DNA from: Ignavibacteriaceae bacterium
Lineage (GTDB): Bacteria; Bacteroidota; Ignavibacteria; Ignavibacteriales; Ignavibacteriaceae
Reading direction: 5' to 3'
DNA length: 64,000 nt
Assembly (NCBI GenBank): GCA_013360295.1
Contig: JABWCL010000002.1
Coordinates: 124,001-188,000, forward strand
In this document: positions 43,122-50,704 of the stretch, one piece after another
How positions within the stretch are numbered: position 1 is the stretch's first letter
How the letters are laid out: every line of letters begins with the position of its first letter
The notes under the pieces: model-generated
What the model saw: the letters and a program-made list of their open reading frames with translations, nothing else
Database searches by the model: none
Told to the model about the DNA's origin: nothing
Translations under genes and position numbers: made by a program

Positions 43122-44819
43122 TTATACCACTAAATATTCTTTATGTTCGTCAATTCTTTCTCTGTTTGCTTTCCTGCTCGGTTTGCCGGCGGAGCTCTTA
43201 ATTAACCAGCGGGACGGGACAATATATACCCTTCCCACCGTTTCGTCATTCGCTAATGTTGCCTGAAGAATACGCATCCTTAGTTCCTTTTTTTCCTTTT
43301 CGTCGGTAATATTCGACTCGGCGATCACGCAGACCACCTCGGTGCCAAGCGCTTCGTCATCGGTTCCAAAGGCGATAACCCTGCCCGGAAGGACTCCCTC
43401 AACCTGGGAAACGGTATCTTCCACGTCTTCGGGATAAATGTTTTTACCTGCAACAATAATTATATCTTTCTTCCTGCCGATCACGTAGCACTCGCCGTCA
43501 AGCACAAACCCGTAATCACCGCTGTAGTACCAGCCGTCTTCCAGCACCTCGGCAGTCTTTTCAGGGTAGTTCCGGTAACCGTCAAACATTGAGACGGATT
43601 TTATCGCGATCTCTCCGAATGTATCAGAAGGAAGCGTCTCGCGTTTGTCCCCGACAATTCTAACGTCACACCCCTTAATCACCTTACCGGATGAAACACA
43701 AACTCTCGCGTTTGTCGGATCATCTACCAGTTTAAGTTTCCCCTGCTTCAGCATCTCACGGTCCGCGTAAACCTGTTTTGGCACTTCACCGGGAGCGGAT
43801 TGTGTAACGCCGAATGTCGTTTCCGCCATCGCGTAGCAGGTTGCAAGCGATAATGGATTCAGTTTATACTGCGTGAACCGCTCAATAAAGCGCCTGTGGC
43901 TTTCAGCCCTCACAGGCTCACTGCAGTTGATGATCATCCGCATTGATGCAAGTGATACTCCCTCAAGTTCATCATCAAAAACTTTATCTGCTAACATATT
44001 ATATGCAAAATTCGGCAGCCAGCAGAGTGTGGCTTTCTCCGCGGAGATCGCTTCCAGTTGCAGAACCGGGGCAATCACCCACTCAAACGGATCTATCTGC
44101 ACTGTCGGAATACCGTATGCGAGCGGAAGATGGTAAGCCGCAATCAGTCCCATATCGTGATAGAGCGGAAGCCAGCTTACAATTTTATCCTCAGCGGTAA
44201 GATTGATGCTCTCTGAATAATACTCGACGTGCCTGATGACCGCGCTGTGCGAAAGAAGAACGGGCTTTTGTAAACCTGTTGTTCCCGATGAGTGCTGAAG
44301 CAATATCGGGTCTGAGGGCTTGATTTCTCTCCTGGCAAGCTCGATCTCTTCTAAATCGGCCTGCGGTATTTCTGCTGACTGATCCCATTCAAGCGGAAAG
44401 TGCAACCCTTTAATTGTGCTGCTCTGTATAAGCGGCGAAATTATCGGTTCGAGTTCCTTCTCCGTAAAAATATAATCGAGGCCGGAGCGCTGGGACATTC
44501 CGATAATTCCCTGCCGGAATTTATCCGGGTGCAGCCTCGGATTAGGATAGGCAAGCACAGCCGGTATCGCTCCGAGTCCCACGATTCCCATATAGAGAGG
44601 ATAAAACATAGGATTGTGCCTGATGATGATTGCACACACCTGATCCCGCTTTATTCCGTTCTGTTTAAGAAGATAGGAAAACTTTAATGCTGTCGCGAGC
44701 AGGCTCTTCTTCGTCCATCTGAACGGGTCCTCCCCGGCTTTCCAGTGAATTATTGCATCTGATTCGGGATTTCGCTCCGCGTTTTCTGTCCAGACCTGCC
44801 AAATTGTTTTTTCTGTCAT
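43122..44819 (-). CDS. Fatty-acyl-AMP ligase-like (FAAL-type) adenylating enzyme
   Basis: The 565-residue ANL-superfamily enzyme has the AMP-binding P-loop LLQHSSGTTGLQKP (about 193-206), the FAAL-typical SWLPLYHDMGLI segment, and CSEPVR where acyl-AMP ligases of this group have GAEPV. The later SGDYGFV motif binds the ribose and a Lys-rich C-terminal subdomain ends in SSAGKPSRKANR, with the catalytic Lys. It should activate a carboxylic acid as acyl-AMP and load the adjacent carrier protein (stop and start 1 nt apart). This is the same role DltA plays for D-alanine; here the FAAL-like motifs suggest a fatty or small aliphatic acid. The acid cannot be read from sequence. Confidence 0.88.
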   Translation of the reverse strand: MTEKTIWQVWTENAERNPESDAIIHWKAGEDPFRWTKKSLLATALKFSYLLKQNGIKRDQVCAIIIRHNPMFYPLYMGIVGLGAIPAVLAYPNPRLHPDKFRQGIIGMSQRSGLDYIFTEKELEPIISPLIQSSTIKGLHFPLEWDQSAEIPQADLEEIELARREIKPSDPILLQHSSGTTGLQKPVLLSHSAVIRHVEYYSESINLTAEDKIVSWLPLYHDMGLIAAYHLPLAYGIPTVQIDPFEWVIAPVLQLEAISAEKATLCWLPNFAYNMLADKVFDDELEGVSLASMRMIINCSEPVRAESHRRFIERFTQYKLNPLSLATCYAMAETTFGVTQSAPGEVPKQVYADREMLKQGKLKLVDDPTNARVCVSSGKVIKGCDVRIVGDKRETLPSDTFGEIAIKSVSMFDGYRNYPEKTAEVLEDGWYYSGDYGFVLDGECYVIGRKKDIIIVAGKNIYPEDVEDTVSQVEGVLPGRVIAFGTDDEALGTEVVCVIAESNITDEKEKKELRMRILQATLANDETVGRVYIVPSRWLIKSSAGKPSRKANRERIDEHKEYLVV

Positions 44820-44842
44820 TATATTAATTCTTCTTTTAATAA

Positions 44843-46207
44843 TTATTTAGCTGAAGAAAGTAACGCGTCGCTGATTAATTCAGCTACCTTGCGCGCGCCC
44901 TCTGTATTCAGATGAGTATAGTCCTTCGCCGCAAGGCCGTCCGCAACCCACTGGCTCATTGATTCCTGCCCCCCCATCGCTTCGAACAGGTTCCAGAAGG
45001 CGATGCCTGTCTGTTCCGCGATACCTTTCTGTGCTTCAATTAATTTCAGCACTTTCGGATCAGTAACAAATTTTGAGCCTTTCTTCAGCCCCTTATCCTG
45101 AACTCCGATCAGCAGGATACTCGTATTCGGGAAATTGGCTTTTAGTGTATTCACAACTTTTACCATTGCTGTTTCATACCAGCTGAAATCACGGGCTTCA
45201 CCGCCGGCGCTTACCATATTAAGCCCGAACTGAAGCACGATCAGTTTGTAATCGAGAATTTTGTTAAACTGCTTCAGGAGCGCCTCGTCCATATCTCTCA
45301 TCCCGGTGCCTGAGTTCCCTCTCAGCGGGAAATTATCAATATAAACTCCGTTACCATCCTCAAGGCTGACACCGAAATAAACAGTGCCGGCTGAAGCCGG
45401 GATATCAAGCTTTAATGACTTTGCCCTGTTCGGATAAGTCAGCACATTTTCCTGCACTTCTGATGCAGGCTTGAGTGATACGCTTTTAGCGCCTTCATCA
45501 TTAAACGAATAATTTACATTAACGGATTTATCGCTTGTGTAGAAGATCCTTGCGGAAGAAAAATTCTTAACGCCGTACCTTCCGGTAGCGACGTATTTTA
45601 CCCAGGAAGCCTCTCCTGCCTTTGCCGCAGTGCCGTTGATCCCAAGTTTCAGTTTATCCGGGTTAGTGCCGAATAACGAGCCGAATGTCCATTTGGGGGA
45701 AAAGGAGTGCTCGGTAGTGACACGAAAAGCAATATCCTGTGCATTTATAGCGAGCATCCCAACGCCGTTACCGCCATATTTGGACTGAATATTTTTCCTG
45801 AGGTCCGCTGAAATAAGGTCGCCTTCAATAACAGAGTCGCCAAAGTGGGCGATACGGACCTTCCTGCTTTTGGATGATTTCAACGCTTCGTAAAAATATT
45901 TCATCTGTTCTGTATTTCCCGTTATGGGAACCTTGGATTGCACGGGGACGGAAGGCTGAGAGAACGAACCGTTATTGTTATAATTATTTACCGGACGGCC
46001 CACAGTGAATAGCGACGCAAAAACGGGACTAACCGGATGCGTTTTAGCGCTGATAAGTGAATCAGGTTTAACATCAATGAGCAGGTCCATCTCCTTAACC
46101 TTGTAAAAACCAAGGTCGAAGTCAACAGGTATGCTGCTGAATATAAACGTAAACACGACTGCAAAAAGTATCAAAAGAAAAGGTTTATAGCGTTCCTGAA
46201 TATTCAT
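44843..46207 (-). CDS. SGNH-fold acyltransferase/esterase-like protein, paralogue of 25755-26990
   Basis: The 454-residue protein has an N-terminal membrane anchor (about 10-28), a short linker and an SGNH core. Block I is AHFGDSVIEGD (about 123-133), block III LQFGLNM, and block V DYTHLNTEG gives the Asp-His pair. Between blocks I and III is a beta-rich insertion, like that of the 25755-26990 paralogue. A SWYE motif and the EAMGG segment are shared. It is encoded directly before the ligase-carrier-MBOAT genes (23-nt spacing), the place where DltD or the AlgJ/X-type transferase occurs in related systems. So it probably moves the acyl group from MBOAT to the polymer in the periplasm; hydrolysis is the alternative. 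Confidence 0.82.
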   Translation of the reverse strand: MNIQERYKPFLLILFAVVFTFIFSSIPVDFDLGFYKVKEMDLLIDVKPDSLISAKTHPVSPVFASLFTVGRPVNNYNNNGSFSQPSVPVQSKVPITGNTEQMKYFYEALKSSKSRKVRIAHFGDSVIEGDLISADLRKNIQSKYGGNGVGMLAINAQDIAFRVTTEHSFSPKWTFGSLFGTNPDKLKLGINGTAAKAGEASWVKYVATGRYGVKNFSSARIFYTSDKSVNVNYSFNDEGAKSVSLKPASEVQENVLTYPNRAKSLKLDIPASAGTVYFGVSLEDGNGVYIDNFPLRGNSGTGMRDMDEALLKQFNKILDYKLIVLQFGLNMVSAGGEARDFSWYETAMVKVVNTLKANFPNTSILLIGVQDKGLKKGSKFVTDPKVLKLIEAQKGIAEQTGIAFWNLFEAMGGQESMSQWVADGLAAKDYTHLNTEGARKVAELISDALLSSAK

Positions 46208-46231
46208 TTTTATAACACACTCCTCGAATTA

Positions 46232-46900
46232 TTAATATCCGTACTTAAGTAAAATTTTATTAACTTCTTCACCCCATAATTTATAACCGCCTGCATTGAG
46301 ATGCACGCCGTCGTGAGTCAGTTCATCTTTGAGGGCAAATGAACGGGAAAGTTTCGCGTTCAGATCAATAAAATCAAGCCCATTCTGCCTGCAGTAATCT
46401 TCCAATAAAACATTTAGTTTTTTAACTTCATTATTCCTGTCAGAGGCTGCCGTATACTTTTGAGATACATAAAGCGTTGACTGTACGATCACTCTGATAT
46501 TATTCTTTTTCAGTTCCTCCATCACCTTTTTATAATTGGCAAAAACCGTCTCAACCGGTATCCAGGAATAGATATCATTGATCCCGGCCTTTATCAGGCA
46601 AAGCTTAGGCTTAAGGCTGACCACAAATTCCAGCCTGTTGAGTATTCCCTCAAGGTTGTCGCTGGGAATGCCTCTCTCGACAACATTATCCCTGCCGAGC
46701 AGCTCATTCCAGTTAACCCCGTGAGTTATCGAATTTCCCAGAAGGACAACATCTGCCCTCTTTTTTTTGTAGATCTTGTAGAACTCAAGCTCATACTTGT
46801 AATTTGGGTTTTTCAGGTAGGCGGCGGTATCGCTCTGGGGCAATATCTCACTGCACCCAAAAGCTAATAAAACTATAAAAAATAAAGACTTAGCAATCAT
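46232..46900 (-). CDS. GDSL/SGNH lipoprotein
   Basis: The ATG start at 46900 gives 222 residues and a lipoprotein signal (SLFFIVLLAFGC). A longer frame to 46942 would begin with TTG and adds 14 residues that displace the signal, so I prefer the shorter one. The SGNH motifs are block I LLGNSITHG (Ser nucleophile), block III KAGINDI and block V DGVHLNAGG (Asp-His). It is compact, without the beta insertion of the two other SGNH proteins here, and resembles simple GDSL acyl or sialate-type esterases. It lies 24 nt upstream of the larger SGNH gene and begins the acyl-transfer operon, so it may remove acyl groups or take part in transfer. Confidence 0.82.
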   Translation of the reverse strand: MIAKSLFFIVLLAFGCSEILPQSDTAAYLKNPNYKYELEFYKIYKKKRADVVLLGNSITHGVNWNELLGRDNVVERGIPSDNLEGILNRLEFVVSLKPKLCLIKAGINDIYSWIPVETVFANYKKVMEELKKNNIRVIVQSTLYVSQKYTAASDRNNEVKKLNVLLEDYCRQNGLDFIDLNAKLSRSFALKDELTHDGVHLNAGGYKLWGEEVNKILLKYGY

Positions 46901-46942
46901 AACAGTAATACACCGGAATCCTTGGTTTTGTTCCATAATCAA

Positions 46943-47252
46943 TGAACTAACCTGTAAAATTATTCAGAATTTTGCTCAATTCAAAGGATATATAAGGGAT
47001 AGAAAGAAAATAATTCTAAGTTTTTCCTGGCAATTCTGACGGTTGAAAATCACTTCCGGCGAAAAGAAAATACTCAGACGATTTTCCCAACGAAGCAGCG
47101 ATTACTCAAGAATATTTTCATCCAATTTCGTGCAGGCTCCAACAGCAGTGACAGGTGTTTCTCTGTGTGCTAAAACTGATACTCGCTTTTTATTTAATTT
47201 TATATTAACTTTGACTAATTAATTAACAGATAAGATTATTATTGGAGATTTT
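46943..47252. other. Intergenic region upstream of the acyl-transfer operon and of the small plus-strand gene
   Basis: About 310 bp of AT-rich DNA between two divergently transcribed units. A possible plus-strand promoter TTGACT-17 bp-GATTAT (47211-47239) lies close to the small gene. I found no -24/-12 element for the minus-strand operon and no convincing longer gene. Confidence 0.4.
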
Positions 47253-47369
47253 ATGGGACTCACAACCGGCGGAACGGTTTTTCTGATACTCGCAGTAGGA
47301 ATAATTATTGTCCTTATGATTTATACTTTTTCAAAAGTGCTTCGTTCTGAACAGAACAATAAGAAGTAA
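47253..47369 (+). CDS. 38-residue single-span membrane protein
   Basis: The frame begins with ATG 6 nt after a TTGGAG ribosome site and ends at TAA 47367-47369. The peptide has a Gly/Thr-rich start (MGLTTGG), one hydrophobic segment (TVFLILAVGIIIVLMIYTF, about 8-26) and a polar tail ending KVLRSEQNNKK. It resembles in size and layout the small accessory subunits of secondary transporters (MetS-like) and CcoQ/CcoS-type peptides, but no transporter gene is adjacent. It is the only plus-strand gene in a long run of minus-strand genes (857-55699), and it has a plausible promoter (47211-47239, -10 weak) just upstream. Confidence 0.55.
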   Translation: MGLTTGGTVFLILAVGIIIVLMIYTFSKVLRSEQNNKK

Positions 47370-47380
47370 CTCTCCGGGTT

Positions 47381-47412
47381 TCAAAAAAAATCCCTCCTTT
47401 GAGAGGGAGGGA
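47381..47412 (-). terminator. Terminator after the phosphofructokinase gene
   Basis: A 7-bp GC-rich stem (TCCCTCC 47391-47397 with GGAGGGA 47406-47412) is followed on the minus strand by eight T residues (plus A run 47383-47390). It is 30 nt after the pfk stop, and converges on the small plus-strand gene. Confidence 0.9.
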
Positions 47413-47441
47413 TTCTGAATAAACTGAATATCCTTTACGGT

Positions 47442-48806
47442 TTAATTATCATCATCAGCGGGTGAGATATCGCCCGGCACGCCTTTTATGTGCGCTAGAT
47501 TGCTTTCAGCCCCGCCTAACTTTATCTTACCTTCTTTAATGCTTTTATACATCATATCGTGTTCCATAAGGTAGTAGAACTGCTTCCTGAACTCATCCAA
47601 TGAAACGCCCGCCGTAGCCGCGTATTTTGCCAGTTCGTGCGGATCTTCAAAGTCAGCCTGATTTAACCTGAGCATATACCTGCGTGCAATGTAGAATGAC
47701 TCGGAAGTCGGATCTACCATCCTCACCCGGGTCTTTTTCGTGACCGGATCGAGTATATCGTTAAAGTAGAGCGGCACAAAGTGAGCGTTCTGGATTGAAA
47801 CCATCGCGCCGTTTCCGCCGTCAAGTATGAACTGAGCGGCTGAGAAACCAAGATCGCGCGTATACTCCATATCAAACGGGATCGGGTCGGCACAGCGCAG
47901 TTCGTACCCGATGTTCTTCGCAACAATCGTCACTTTTATGTTAAAGTCTTTCAGCCTCTGCTGAACTTTAGCTTTTAATATTTCGCCGAAGTTGATCTCA
48001 GCTATCCTGATATTGTCGTGCGCGTCGCGCTCTACATCAACCAGTTCCTGCAGATCTTTCTCGTCAAGATGCTCAACTAACCCCTCGGCAAGTATGGCGA
48101 CTCCGTCGGTTTTACCGTAACTCATCCTCTTGATTATCGCGCCGACGAGAATATCCACGATATGCTTCAGCCCGAGTTTCGAACTTGAAAACTCTTCCGG
48201 AATAACCGTCATAGTGGCCCCGGTGGCTTTACCAATTCCCATCGCGAGATGCCCGGCTTTTCTTCCCATTGTAACCACAAAATACCAGCGCGAGGTCGTC
48301 TGCGCGTCAACCATCAGCGATTTTACGATTTCAACCCCGATATGCCTCGCGGTCTGAAAACCGAATGTGGGTATGCCGTGGGGAAGATCAAGGTCATTAT
48401 CAATTGTTTTAGGAACGTGTACAACGCGGATCCTTCCTGCCGCCATCTCCTCAACTTTCATAGCGCTGAACGCCGTATCGTCGCCGCCGATCGTGATGAG
48501 TTTATCTACATTTAATCGCAAAAGAGAGGTAACGGTGTTTTCAAGATGTTTTTTGTCTTTTGTAGGATTGGCGCGTGAAATGCCGATATAGGATCCTCCG
48601 CGGAAGTGAATCCTGCTTACGTTTTGTATCGTCAGCTCTTTTACGTGCGTAATATCGCCGGTCATTATCCACTGAAATCCGTCCTTTATCCCAAGGACTT
48701 CAATGCCTTCCACTGCCGCCCTGATTGTGGCTGCGCCGATAACGCTGTTTATACCCGGGGCTGGTCCGCCGCCGACGAGAATTGCTAATTTTTTAGGGGC
48801 TATCAT
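47442..48806 (-). CDS. 6-phosphofructokinase, probably PPi-dependent
   Basis: The 454-residue enzyme catalyses phosphorylation of fructose-6-phosphate. The phosphoryl-donor loop reads GGGPAPG (12-18). The donor-selecting residues read GGDDT (about residue 99-103) and PKTIDND (about 130-136). Asp in place of Gly in GGDGS, and Lys in place of Gly in PGTIDND, are the known marks of pyrophosphate-dependent enzymes, so PPi is the likely donor and the reaction would be reversible. Length, well above the about 320 residues of bacterial ATP-PFK, also fits the longer PPi/clade-II types. It is 26 nt after the GHL10-like gene and is closed by its own terminator. Confidence 0.9.
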   Translation of the reverse strand: MIAPKKLAILVGGGPAPGINSVIGAATIRAAVEGIEVLGIKDGFQWIMTGDITHVKELTIQNVSRIHFRGGSYIGISRANPTKDKKHLENTVTSLLRLNVDKLITIGGDDTAFSAMKVEEMAAGRIRVVHVPKTIDNDLDLPHGIPTFGFQTARHIGVEIVKSLMVDAQTTSRWYFVVTMGRKAGHLAMGIGKATGATMTVIPEEFSSSKLGLKHIVDILVGAIIKRMSYGKTDGVAILAEGLVEHLDEKDLQELVDVERDAHDNIRIAEINFGEILKAKVQQRLKDFNIKVTIVAKNIGYELRCADPIPFDMEYTRDLGFSAAQFILDGGNGAMVSIQNAHFVPLYFNDILDPVTKKTRVRMVDPTSESFYIARRYMLRLNQADFEDPHELAKYAATAGVSLDEFRKQFYYLMEHDMMYKSIKEGKIKLGGAESNLAHIKGVPGDISPADDDN

Positions 48807-48832
48807 TTATGTTTCTCCGATTCACTATAAGT

Positions 48833-50704
48833 TTATTTTTGAATAAGTAATTTTGCCAGTCCTACCTTGTCACCCTGATTTACGGTAACAAAATAAACGC
48901 CACTGGCAAAATCACTTATATCAACACGGCCTGTTGCCGTTTTCAGTCCCTCCGGAATCAGCGCCTGCCATATCTTCTGCCCGAGCAGATCGGAAATGCT
49001 TACCACGGCCGGCGGCTCGTTTTTCAGAAAAACCGAATATTTAAAATAATCTTTTGCGGGATTCGGGAAAAGACCTATTTCAATCTGTTTTTCCGGACTT
49101 TTTTTTTCACCCCTGCTTTCAGACTCAAGACCGGAAACTACATCGGGACTTAATCGCCTGTTCAGTTTTATATAAACCGCGTCAGCGCTTAATACTTTCC
49201 CTTCATCAAGGAACCGGCTTGTGAGTTCAACTACCTTACTCCTCCCCTTTTGCAGCTGTACATCCCCAAGTTTAAGCCACCTGCGATTCTCAGAACGGGA
49301 CTGATCCACAAAGGCTTCCTTCACCTGTCCGTTTTTGTCATAAATACGGTAATTTGCAGAATCGCTCCTGTTAACCGCGATAACATTATATACATTCACT
49401 TCATACCAGCCGTCCTCCGGAACATTAACATAATACTCGATTGAAGCGGAGTCGCGCATTGAAGTTGAGAGCGAAGTTCCCGTAAGGCCGGGCAACGTAC
49501 TCACCGTCCAGGTACCGTTCAATCTTATATTCGCGGTATCAGTTAGTGGAACGGTTTTTACTATCTCTCTCCAGTCCGCGGGAGAAAACGGAGGGTGTGT
49601 CTTGGCCTGATAAAAATTTGCTTTGAGATACGGGAAAACGCCCGGGAGGTCGGAATAAAACCAGATTGCGTTCCCGCCGTAACCTTTCTGCCTGGTTAAC
49701 GTGATCATATTTCCTATCTCAGTGAGCGGTAAAGTTGTACTCCCCGGTTTTATCGCTATCGCGGGAAAGACTTTCGATTTACGGGGTGTAAGGTTATTAT
49801 TAAGATAATCAAGAATGTTTGACATTGTTGCCGCTGATCCGACATACATTTGTACCTGCACATTATCAACCTTGTCATTATTAACCCACCACGCCCAGTC
49901 CTGGCAGAAGCTATTAAATGAAGTATAGGATGATGAACTGTAAAGGCTCGGCGCGTTGGAAACATTAATCTTGGGATTAATCGTTTTTATGCTATCATAA
50001 GCGCGCGCCATAAAATCATTAAGTTTATCCGCCCGCCACCTTAACCACACCGGGTCGTTGACATTTACCGGCGGGGGATTCCCGTTATTTCCCGCGCGGT
50101 AGAGGCTGTCGGTGTAACTGTCGTAACCATATTCAAGGCTTGAATACCTTATCCTGTCAAGTTCGATTCCGTCAAGGTCATATTTTCTCACGACTTCAGT
50201 ACAGAGGGCGATAAGAAAATCCTGAACATCGCGGCGGGTGTGCACCATCCAGTAAAAATTACTCCCGTCAATCTCCGTTCCGTCTTTCTTCTTAGCGACC
50301 CAGTCCGGGTGCGCCTGAAAAATCGGGCCCTTCACCCCTGCCGGCTGATTGCCCGTCCAGCCACCGACGAAGCCGTACTCAAACCAGGCCTCGACATGTA
50401 TCCCGTGCCTGTGAGCCTCTGCAATGGTTTCTGCCAGGATATCCCTCGTCTGGTATGTTGGGTCTATATACAAACCCGTCTCATTATAAAATACATCGCT
50501 CTGCCACAGAGGATAGCCCCTGCTCCAGAGATTTATATAAATCACATTGAAGTTATTTTTCGCGAGGCTGTCAACCGCCGCCGCAAGCGCATCCTTTGAT
50601 GAAAGCGAATTACGCGCTATCCACGTACCTCGCAGTTCCTGCGCGGCCAGTTCAGCGCCGGCAATAAAGCAAAGCAAAACGAGAACGAGCTTCATACTTC
50701 TCAT
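48833..50704 (-). CDS. Secreted glycosyl-hydrolase-like family 10 protein with T9SS sorting domain
   Basis: The 623-residue protein has a signal peptide (an ATG three codons downstream is an equally good start). Residues about 25-330 form a GHL10/DUF187 TIM barrel (RGTWIARNSL, FNVIYINLWSRG, GIHVEAWFEYG, DGIELDRIRY). A golvesin/Xly-like beta-sandwich follows (about 400-520; STLPGLTG, YYVNVPEDGWYEVNVY). A C-terminal T9SS sorting domain (about 545-623; LFPNPAKDYF to LAKLLIQK) ends the chain. It is therefore expected at the cell surface, cutting or binding extracellular glycans. The start overlaps the stop of the upstream helicase gene by 4 nt. Confidence 0.85.
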   Translation of the reverse strand: MRSMKLVLVLLCFIAGAELAAQELRGTWIARNSLSSKDALAAAVDSLAKNNFNVIYINLWSRGYPLWQSDVFYNETGLYIDPTYQTRDILAETIAEAHRHGIHVEAWFEYGFVGGWTGNQPAGVKGPIFQAHPDWVAKKKDGTEIDGSNFYWMVHTRRDVQDFLIALCTEVVRKYDLDGIELDRIRYSSLEYGYDSYTDSLYRAGNNGNPPPVNVNDPVWLRWRADKLNDFMARAYDSIKTINPKINVSNAPSLYSSSSYTSFNSFCQDWAWWVNNDKVDNVQVQMYVGSAATMSNILDYLNNNLTPRKSKVFPAIAIKPGSTTLPLTEIGNMITLTRQKGYGGNAIWFYSDLPGVFPYLKANFYQAKTHPPFSPADWREIVKTVPLTDTANIRLNGTWTVSTLPGLTGTSLSTSMRDSASIEYYVNVPEDGWYEVNVYNVIAVNRSDSANYRIYDKNGQVKEAFVDQSRSENRRWLKLGDVQLQKGRSKVVELTSRFLDEGKVLSADAVYIKLNRRLSPDVVSGLESESRGEKKSPEKQIEIGLFPNPAKDYFKYSVFLKNEPPAVVSISDLLGQKIWQALIPEGLKTATGRVDISDFASGVYFVTVNQGDKVGLAKLLIQK

